Assembly: GCA_902526075.1 (NCBI GenBank) | Contig: CABZJM010000004.1 | Coordinates: 1-64,000, forward strand | Direction of reading: 5' to 3' | DNA length: 64,000 bases | Source of the DNA: an uncultured Bacteroidota bacterium | Lineage (GTDB): Bacteria; Bacteroidota; Bacteroidia; Flavobacteriales; Flavobacteriaceae | Shown: positions 56,610 to 64,000 of the stretch, piece after piece | How the letters are laid out: each line of letters starts with the position of its first letter | Numbering within the stretch: the first letter of the stretch is position 1 | Notes under the pieces: generated by a model | Told to the model about the DNA's origin: nothing | Database searches by the model: none | What the model saw: only the letters and a program-made list of their open reading frames with translations | Made by a program: the position numbers and the translations under genes

Positions 56610-59117
56610 ATGATGATTTCAAAATCTTATAAAGTATTGTGTGTATTTTTTATATTAATGTTTACAAGCAATCAGCTTATAATTGCACAGGATTTTTATG
56701 TTTCAGATTCAAACGGTTCAGATAATTATTCAGGCACCCTTGAAGCACCCTTTAAAACAATAAATAAAGGGATTGCTATGGTTAGTGCCGGAGGAACAGT
56801 TTATGTTATGGATGGTATTTACCAAAATGAAAATTATGGCACTGTGGATCCTTCAACTAATACAAACATGGATAATCCACACGTAGTTACTGTCAATAAA
56901 TCAGGTAGTGAAGGCGCATATATTACATTAAGAAATTACCCAGGACAAACACCCAAAATTCAATTTGATGGAAGAGGTGGTATAGTTATTTCAAATAACA
57001 TGAATTATATAATTATCGAGGGCTTTGAAGTTGAGGGTCCTGCACAAGATATTAATTATGAAATGGCTGAGGCGGATAGAAATTATAAAATTGAAATGGC
57101 TGAAGACGAAGATGATTCTACAAATTATAACCATTCTTATTTTGGAGGAAAAGGAATATGGGGAGGCTACGGAGCTCATCACAATATTATAATAAGAAAT
57201 AATATTGTACACGATACGTGTGGCTCTGCAATTAGATTTAATGACAGTGATCACATATTAATAGAAAACAATATAGTTTATAATTCAAACTGGTGGACTT
57301 CTTCGGCATCAAGCGCCATTGTACTAGCTGAATCCATTGCGGTTTCTGGTGATAATAGTAACGATATTAAAATGATAATTCGTGGAAATATTGTTTATAA
57401 TAATTGGAATAGAATTCGATTTTATGTGACACAACTCCCAGATAATTCAGGAAATAATAATCCAAATTATGGAACAGCAAATTTTCAATCTATATGGGAC
57501 GGCCAAGGCATTTATGTTACAAGAAGCGACCCTGAATATGCTGGAACTTTTTTATTCGAAAATAATTTGTGTTTAAATAATGGTAAAAATGGAATTAATT
57601 TTGACCATTCGCACTCAGCCTCTGCAATTTATCAAAATAATACACTTTACTATAATGGGGTCCATGAAATCATTCAGGACATATCGGAAGCTGAAGGTAA
57701 TCCAGCACACAGAGGACAAAAAGTAGGTGGTATAAAAGCCAACCACGTTCTAAATGCTACCGTTGTAAATAATATTATTATGACTCGAGATAATGAGTTT
57801 TCAGCTCTTCAATTAAATAATGTTTATGGAACTAGGGTCGCAACTGATAACATAATTGTTAATGGGACCTATGCATGGCCGGCTACTGAAAGTAATAATC
57901 TTATCAATGTTGATCCTATGTTTACTTCAGCACCTGAGACTGTGGATGGTCCACTTACTTTCGAAGGAACTAATTTTTCACTTACTGAAGGTTCTCCAGC
58001 AATAAATGCAGGAAACCCTAGTTATAGCCCTACTCATGATATTGAAGGAAATCCAAGACCAGTTTCAGCAAGTGCTATTGCGTCAACAAGTTTTGAAAAT
58101 GCAACTGGCGGATGGACAGCATTTGGCTCTACAATTGAAACATCATCCGAGCAATCATTATCGGGTGATAGAAGCTTATTTACAATGGATAGGACAGCAA
58201 ATTGGCATAGCCCAAGAATCGTATTAAACAATCTACTTGATCAAGGTGATACATATACATTTTATATTTGGGTTAAATTAGCTGATGGTGAGACTGGTAC
58301 ATCTCAGTTAACAATAAAGGATACTGATCAAAATGATTATTATAATCTAACTGATGCTATTGAGGTCTCTGATCAAGAATGGACTTTATTAACTGCAGAT
58401 TTTACACATAATATTTCAAATAATTTCTTTTTGTATGTGAAAGGACCACCTGTACAAGGTGGTGTTGGTGCCAGCTATTACATTGATGATTTTTCACTAG
58501 TTACCGAAGGCTCTGCAGCGGTTGATTTTGAAAATTCTGGTGATATAGTTGATATCGGAGCATATGAGTTTAGCACCAATGAATGTTCAAACGACACAAT
58601 ACCACCGGTAATTGAATTTTCAGATTGTGGTGGGTCAGGATGTAGTTATGAATATGAAATAAATTCAACTTTTGATATAGATGATATTGATCTTCCAACA
58701 GTAAATGACAATTGTGATAGTGACATAAGTTATGAGGTTTCTCATAATGTTGACACATCAATAATTGGAGTTTATTTTGTCACTTTTACAGCCTCTGATG
58801 ATTCAGGAAATTCTGTGAGCACTCAAGTTGAGGTAACTGTTTTTGACCCACTTTCTATTTCAGAAAATAATGTTGAAAACATGTTTGTGTATCCGAATCC
58901 TGTCAAAGACATACTTAACATTCAAAATGTTTATTCGAATTCAAAAATATCCGTGTTCGATATATTGGGTAAAAATTATGAAATAAATATTATAAATAAT
59001 TTTGAAAGTAATTCGCTTTCTATTGACACATCAGGTTTTGAAAAAGGCTTATATTTTTTAAAGCTTGAGGATATAAATACGGGACAATCAAAAATCTTTA
59101 GATTAATAAAACAATAA
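56610..59117 (+). CDS. Right-handed parallel beta-helix protein (candidate polysaccharide lyase/hydrolase) with CBM-like insertion, HYR-like and T9SS domains
   Basis: 835 aa; DFYVSDSNGSDNYSGTLEAPFKTINKGIAM...; repeated IIIRNNIVHD, ILIENNIVYN, MIIRGNIVYN; DIEGNPRPV...VDIGAYEF; C-terminal MFVYPNPVKDILNIQ. Confidence 0.85.
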   Translation: MMISKSYKVLCVFFILMFTSNQLIIAQDFYVSDSNGSDNYSGTLEAPFKTINKGIAMVSAGGTVYVMDGIYQNENYGTVDPSTNTNMDNPHVVTVNKSGSEGAYITLRNYPGQTPKIQFDGRGGIVISNNMNYIIIEGFEVEGPAQDINYEMAEADRNYKIEMAEDEDDSTNYNHSYFGGKGIWGGYGAHHNIIIRNNIVHDTCGSAIRFNDSDHILIENNIVYNSNWWTSSASSAIVLAESIAVSGDNSNDIKMIIRGNIVYNNWNRIRFYVTQLPDNSGNNNPNYGTANFQSIWDGQGIYVTRSDPEYAGTFLFENNLCLNNGKNGINFDHSHSASAIYQNNTLYYNGVHEIIQDISEAEGNPAHRGQKVGGIKANHVLNATVVNNIIMTRDNEFSALQLNNVYGTRVATDNIIVNGTYAWPATESNNLINVDPMFTSAPETVDGPLTFEGTNFSLTEGSPAINAGNPSYSPTHDIEGNPRPVSASAIASTSFENATGGWTAFGSTIETSSEQSLSGDRSLFTMDRTANWHSPRIVLNNLLDQGDTYTFYIWVKLADGETGTSQLTIKDTDQNDYYNLTDAIEVSDQEWTLLTADFTHNISNNFFLYVKGPPVQGGVGASYYIDDFSLVTEGSAAVDFENSGDIVDIGAYEFSTNECSNDTIPPVIEFSDCGGSGCSYEYEINSTFDIDDIDLPTVNDNCDSDISYEVSHNVDTSIIGVYFVTFTASDDSGNSVSTQVEVTVFDPLSISENNVENMFVYPNPVKDILNIQNVYSNSKISVFDILGKNYEINIINNFESNSLSIDTSGFEKGLYFLKLEDINTGQSKIFRLIKQ

Positions 59118-59142
59118 TATTATATAAACAAAACAATCAGTT

Positions 59143-59679
59143 ATGAAACTTACTATTAAATTTATTTTAACACTTTTTATAGTCTTCTTTTACACTTTTT
59201 CATTTTCTCAAAAATCTTTAGAATTAAAGAATTCAGATTTGGAGAGGGTTAGTCCTGATGGTAAGTTTTGGTGGTGGAATGACGTTACGCGCAAAGGAGC
59301 TGATGCTACATTTTCTGTGGAGGATTTCGATACAAATCCGGGCAGTCAAAAGGCCCTTAAAGTACAAACTCATACGATGGGCGAAAAGGGTTATCACTTA
59401 AGTTCCCAATACAATCAAAAGTTTAAAGGAAAAGAAGGAGATGCCGTCACAATTTCTTTTCATGCCAAGAACAAAGATGGAGGAGGAAAAATGAAATTAG
59501 TGATTCAATCTGATGTTCAAGGAAGTTATCAGGGAAAGGATTTTATTCTCTCGGAAGATTGGACCAAATATTCACATACTTTTAACTTAAAATCTAATAG
59601 CTCAAATCAAGCAATAAGATTTTGGTATATGACTGAGGGAACAGAATTTTTCTTAGACGACGTATCAATATCAAAATAA
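59143..59679 (+). CDS. Stand-alone secreted carbohydrate-binding-module-like protein
   Basis: 178 aa; signal peptide; VIQSDVQGSYQGKDFILSEDWTKYSHTF...IRFWYMTEGTEFFLDDVSIS, clearly paralogous to the N-terminal module of the GH30 protein. Confidence 0.8.
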   Translation: MKLTIKFILTLFIVFFYTFSFSQKSLELKNSDLERVSPDGKFWWWNDVTRKGADATFSVEDFDTNPGSQKALKVQTHTMGEKGYHLSSQYNQKFKGKEGDAVTISFHAKNKDGGGKMKLVIQSDVQGSYQGKDFILSEDWTKYSHTFNLKSNSSNQAIRFWYMTEGTEFFLDDVSISK

Positions 59680-59714
59680 ATTATTAAATTATTAATTATA
59701 AAAACAAATTAATT

Positions 59715-62700
59715 ATGAATAAACTTTACTCAATCATTGTAGCTTTATTGATGTTTTTCAATTTAAGCTTATTTGCCCAAGATAGCCCACCTTGGGATTT
59801 TAACGGAACTGATCATGGCTTTGTTGCACAAAATTATGCATCATTATTAGTGGGCGACTCTTATGTTACTTTTACCTTGACTGATGCTGATGGAGATGGA
59901 GATGCTGAGTCTGCAAACTCAAATTTCAGAAATTTAGACGCAGGAATTGACACGTCTTTAGGTGGTTTTATTGCAATCACGATGAAAAATGAAACTGCCA
60001 ACAACAAAATGCAGGCAATCATTGGTACACCAGGTGGTGGTTGTGGATGTTATGTAAATTTTGAAACGCTTACTGCTAATGACGAAGATTTTGTAACTCA
60101 TTATATAAATGTGGGTGCAAACTCAAATTGGACCGGAACAATTAGTGAAATAATTTTTAGGTTTAAAAAAGGTAATGGAGTCAACAATCAGACTTTTGCA
60201 GGAGATATTTTGATAGATCATATTGAAATTGTAGAATCAATTCCTGCTACTCCAAGAGTTGACTATACATTTGATGATACTTCCGATAGCGAAGGTTTTT
60301 CTGGAGTTAATGGTATTACACTTACACAGCCAGTAGCTGGCGAACTACATTTAGATATAGCTGCTCAGAGCCCATATCCAAAGTTGGAGCAAACAGGCCT
60401 TTACAGCGTTGATGCTGATACGTATAAATATGCGCAAGTAACATTGATAAATAATTCACCAAAGAATAAGCTAACCCTTGTTTCACCCAGTGGTGGAAAC
60501 CAGTATTCAACTAGGGATATGGTAGCAAATGATGGTGTTGTTCAAACATACGAGTTAGACCTAACTGCTTTAACAAATTGGAACGGCACTCAAGCAAATT
60601 GGTGGCTTCAACTAGTTGAAAATCCAGGGGATGGACCAGTCGCATCAGCAGGTATTATTGACATTCAGCAAATTTTATTTGCTACTGAATCTATTATGCC
60701 CCCAGTCTTAGCTTGTGATGAAACTTACTCATATACTTACGGTAACAATGAGTCTGGAACATTATTTAGTGCTTCAAACCCTGGTGGAGAAGTAACGGTA
60801 ACGGTAACTGGTTCAACAGAAAATAATTATGATGACTTAATCATGACAGATGGTGCTGGAAATGTATTGTATAGTGCTTCTGGTGATCATACTGGTCAGG
60901 CAATTACTTCTACTGATGGTACAATCTATGTAGAAATTGATTCTGACGGTTCTGTTAGTGGATTTACACTTGACTTTGCTGTCACTTGTCCTGCAGCAAC
61001 AACAAATGTTACATTCAGTGTAAATACTGAGAACATTGAAGTAGGTGCAAATGGTATCTATGTTGGTGGTGGAGTTCTTGGTGGTTCTGACGCTTACGCA
61101 TTATCAGATGATGATGGTGATGGTGTTTGGGTAACTACTATTGCTTTAGCACCTGGTACTACAGGAAACTACATATTCTTTAATAGCCCTAACGGTTCAT
61201 CTGACTGGGGAACAAAAGAAAATTTAAATGGTCAAGATTGTGCTGATCCAGCCAACTATGATGATAGAATCTTAGATCCAGTAGGAGAAGAAGATTATAC
61301 ATTATTACACTGCTTTGGAGAATGTTCAGGTAATGGTACAGGCGAATGTCCTGCTCCATCAACTACTTATGACGTTACATTCAATGTAAACATGAGTAAC
61401 TATCCTGGAGGATTAGCTGACAGTGATATCGTTTACTTAAACGGTAACTTTGTTGGATGGTGTGGAGACTGTACTCCAATGAACGACGATGATGGAGACG
61501 GAATTTGGACTGTAACAATTGCATTAGAAGATGGTGACTATGAATATAAGTTCACTATTAACGGATGGAGTGTTCAGGAAGAATTTGGATCAATCGGAGC
61601 TGTTGAAGGTTGTACAGTTACTGATGGTACATATACCAACAGAGCATTTACAGTCGCTGGTGCTGATATGACATTAGAAACAGTATTCTGGAACTTATGT
61701 CCTGGCGAAACACCTGGTCAAGTTTACAATGTAACATTTGCTGTTGATACAGCTAATATTACCGTTGGTGATAGTGGTATGTATTTAGGTGGTGGTGCAT
61801 TTGGAGACGCACAAGGTCACGCAATGTCCGATGACGACGGAGACGGAGTATATGAGGTTACACTTGAGGTTAATACAGATCAAGTTGGAGCGAATTATAT
61901 ATTCTTAAACGGACCTAATGACGGTGGTGACTGGGGAGCTAAGGAAGACTTAGCTGGCCAAGAATGTGCTGACGTAAACAACTATAATGATAGAATGCTA
62001 CCTGAATTTGATGGCGATACATACTTATTACACTGCTTCGGAGATTGCTCTGGTGATGGTGTAGGTTGTGCTGCTACTGAAGATGGTATGATGGTTCTAC
62101 AAGGTATCATTGACTTTACAGTTCCTAGTGCTGGTTCTGACGGAAAAGCGATTCATGTACTTGTTACTGAAGATATCGCTGACCTGTCTAACTATGGAAT
62201 AGGTGTTGCTAACAACGGTGGTGGTACCGATGGTGAAGAATATATCTTCCCAGAAGGTTCAGCTACTGCTGGTCAACATATATTAGTTGCTAGATCTCTG
62301 GAAGCCATGGAAGCTTATGGAATGACTGGCTTTGACCAAGTACTACAAGCAAGTAGTGATATTTCACAAAATGGTGATGATGCTATCGAGCTTTACTTTG
62401 GCGGAGGTGTTATCGAAGTATTCGGTGATGTTGATGTTGATGGTACTGGTGAAGCATGGGAATACATGGATTCTTGGGCATATAAAGTTGAAGGAGCGTG
62501 GACGTATGGTGAAGTTAACTGTACTGACGGTTCAGAAACAACATGTGATTCAGGATGTCCATATCCATTTGTAGAATGTGCTGCCCCTGTAACATTCCCA
62601 TTGTGTGAAGACTTTGAGGATGGAACTGAAGGATGGACATTTGTTGACCTAGGAGGTTTAGATTCTGATTGGCTAATTGATACTCCAGCAAATGGAGATT

Positions 62701-63314
62701 CAGCTGCTGCATTAGGTCACGGTTACTTACCTTCAACTGCTGCATATGATGACTGGGCAATTTCCCCATCATATGATACATCAGGTTTAACTGAAGGAAC
62801 AGCAACTGTATCCTACTTTGAATATCTAAACTGGTCAGCTGATGCTACTGCACACAACGTATGGTACGCAACTGATTATGCAGGTGATCCAACAACTGCT
62901 ACATGGGTATTATTAAATGATGTAATCGGTACTGATGCTGAAGATGTATTTGTACAGAGAACATTTAGTATACCAAGTGCTGAAAGTGTTGTAATTGGAT
63001 TCCAGTATAATAGTACTTATGGTGCTGATTGGAACATCGATGACATCTGTATAGATGGTACATTATCTACAAGTAATAATGAAATACTTGATATGATGAT
63101 TTATCCTAACCCAGTTGATGGTAACTATGTTACTATTGTAACTCCGGTACAAGGATCTAAGGAAATTCAAGTATTTACTGTAACTGGTAGAAAAGTAATG
63201 GATACTGTTATTAATGGAAACACACTTGATGTGAGTTCATTCAATAGTGGTTTCTATATGCTGAAAGTTACAGTTGATGGACAAAGTAAAGTATCTAAAC
63301 TAGTTGTTAGATAA
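59715..63314 (+). CDS. Large modular secreted glycan-binding-like protein with T9SS sorting domain
   Basis: 1199 aa; two N-terminal jelly-roll-like modules, three SusE/CBM-like modules each with a DDDGDG loop, lamin-tail-like region, cleaved-adhesin-like region, C-terminal MMIYPNPVDGNYVTIV...GFYMLKVTVDGQSKVSKLVVR. No catalytic signature seen. Confidence 0.8.
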   Translation: MNKLYSIIVALLMFFNLSLFAQDSPPWDFNGTDHGFVAQNYASLLVGDSYVTFTLTDADGDGDAESANSNFRNLDAGIDTSLGGFIAITMKNETANNKMQAIIGTPGGGCGCYVNFETLTANDEDFVTHYINVGANSNWTGTISEIIFRFKKGNGVNNQTFAGDILIDHIEIVESIPATPRVDYTFDDTSDSEGFSGVNGITLTQPVAGELHLDIAAQSPYPKLEQTGLYSVDADTYKYAQVTLINNSPKNKLTLVSPSGGNQYSTRDMVANDGVVQTYELDLTALTNWNGTQANWWLQLVENPGDGPVASAGIIDIQQILFATESIMPPVLACDETYSYTYGNNESGTLFSASNPGGEVTVTVTGSTENNYDDLIMTDGAGNVLYSASGDHTGQAITSTDGTIYVEIDSDGSVSGFTLDFAVTCPAATTNVTFSVNTENIEVGANGIYVGGGVLGGSDAYALSDDDGDGVWVTTIALAPGTTGNYIFFNSPNGSSDWGTKENLNGQDCADPANYDDRILDPVGEEDYTLLHCFGECSGNGTGECPAPSTTYDVTFNVNMSNYPGGLADSDIVYLNGNFVGWCGDCTPMNDDDGDGIWTVTIALEDGDYEYKFTINGWSVQEEFGSIGAVEGCTVTDGTYTNRAFTVAGADMTLETVFWNLCPGETPGQVYNVTFAVDTANITVGDSGMYLGGGAFGDAQGHAMSDDDGDGVYEVTLEVNTDQVGANYIFLNGPNDGGDWGAKEDLAGQECADVNNYNDRMLPEFDGDTYLLHCFGDCSGDGVGCAATEDGMMVLQGIIDFTVPSAGSDGKAIHVLVTEDIADLSNYGIGVANNGGGTDGEEYIFPEGSATAGQHILVARSLEAMEAYGMTGFDQVLQASSDISQNGDDAIELYFGGGVIEVFGDVDVDGTGEAWEYMDSWAYKVEGAWTYGEVNCTDGSETTCDSGCPYPFVECAAPVTFPLCEDFEDGTEGWTFVDLGGLDSDWLIDTPANGDSAAALGHGYLPSTAAYDDWAISPSYDTSGLTEGTATVSYFEYLNWSADATAHNVWYATDYAGDPTTATWVLLNDVIGTDAEDVFVQRTFSIPSAESVVIGFQYNSTYGADWNIDDICIDGTLSTSNNEILDMMIYPNPVDGNYVTIVTPVQGSKEIQVFTVTGRKVMDTVINGNTLDVSSFNSGFYMLKVTVDGQSKVSKLVVR

Positions 63315-63336
63315 TTTATTAAGCCTATAAATAAAG

Positions 63337-63369
63337 AATGCCAGATAAATTTTTATCTGGCATTTTTTT
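63337..63369 (+). terminator. Intrinsic terminator before the GH10 gene
   Basis: AATGCCAGATAAA (63337-63349) complementary to TTTATCTGGCATT (63052+300 = 63352-63364), followed by a T tract. Confidence 0.85.
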
Positions 63370-63385
63370 AATAATTTAAACCAAT

Positions 63386-64000
63386 ATGAAAAAGATATTT
63401 ATTTTTCTCTTTGTTTCTATACCGTTCTTTGCTTGTTCGCAAGAAAAAGAAAGTTTAAAAGAAAAATTTGCAGATTATTTTTTAATTGGAGCAACTATAA
63501 ATCAAGAGGATTATCAAATTATTGATAAAGATGAAAACATTTTAAAAATTGTTTATGAAGACTTTAACTCAGTGACACCTGAAAACTCAATGAAGTGGAT
63601 GCACTCACACCCTGATTATTCAAAGTTTACATTTTCAAATGCTCAGAAAATTACAGATTTTGCCAAAGAAAATGATATGTATTTATTGGGTCACACCTTG
63701 GTGTGGCATAATCAAGTTCCTGATTATGTTTCAAAAATAGAAGACAAATCAAAATTTAACTTACATGTTAAAAACCACATATATCAATTAGTAACAAGAT
63801 TCAAAGGCAAAGTTGATATGTGGGATGTGGTTAACGAAGCATTAAATGATGATGGATCGCTAAGAGAGACTGTTTTTCTTGAAATGATGGGTGATAATTA
63901 CATAGAAAAAGCGTTTCAATATGCAAATGATACAGATCCAAATGTTGAGCTTGCATACAATGATTACAATCTATATAAGCCAAAGAAAAGACAAGGTGCA
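63386..64000 (+). CDS. GH10 endo-beta-1,4-xylanase, truncated by window edge
   Basis: 205 codons to window end; lipoprotein signal MKKIFIFLFVSIPFFACSQ; VTPENSMKWMHSHP, GHTLVWHNQVPDYV, VDMWDVVNEALNDDGSLRE. Confidence 0.95.
   Translation, partial: MKKIFIFLFVSIPFFACSQEKESLKEKFADYFLIGATINQEDYQIIDKDENILKIVYEDFNSVTPENSMKWMHSHPDYSKFTFSNAQKITDFAKENDMYLLGHTLVWHNQVPDYVSKIEDKSKFNLHVKNHIYQLVTRFKGKVDMWDVVNEALNDDGSLRETVFLEMMGDNYIEKAFQYANDTDPNVELAYNDYNLYKPKKRQGA

Noticed and set aside
62515-62805. Minus-strand ORF rich in M/Q/L (MLFLQLNLMYHMMGKLPSHHMQQ...)
   Set aside because: Antisense shadow of the highly biased large secreted protein gene; no domain signature.

Overview
The window is a low-GC chromosomal segment from a Bacteroidota (Flavobacteriia-like) genome. 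Evidence for this: SusC/SusD pair, type IX secretion (T9SS) C-terminal sorting domains of the YPNPV type, TAnnTTTG-type promoters, DUF177-rpmF and pdxA. About 1-45 kb is mostly housekeeping: lepA, dusB, rbfA, mce, one CAT-anticodon tRNA with an intrinsic terminator, ribE, pdxA, rpmF, accB/accC, alr, tdk, rsmI, lpxH and queD-like genes, two M1-type metallopeptidase genes (one fused to an ABC permease), a MATE and an MFS transporter. From about 45.2 kb to the right edge there is a polysaccharide utilisation locus (PUL): SusC, SusD, a CBM-GH30-T9SS protein, three tandem sulfatases, a beta-helix protein, a stand-alone CBM protein, a large multi-domain secreted protein and a truncated GH10 xylanase. 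I read it as a candidate locus for a sulfated xylan-like glycan. The most interesting items are: (i) a 1565-aa secreted T9SS protein carrying PEP-synthase/PPDK-like ATP-grasp and phosphohistidine-like motifs; (ii) two strong intrinsic terminators placed inside the PUL just before co-directional genes, suggesting read-through tuning of gene dosage; (iii) a CBM-like module that splits the terminal motif of the beta-helix enzyme; (iv) ten exact-phase 42-bp repeats encoding a YadA-head-like fibre with a C-terminal S74 chaperone and no membrane anchor, in tight linkage with a TonB receptor; (v) an apparent break of the rpmF-fabH-accB neighbourhood by an inverted ABC/M1 cassette. No CRISPR array, rRNA, transposase or phage module was seen.
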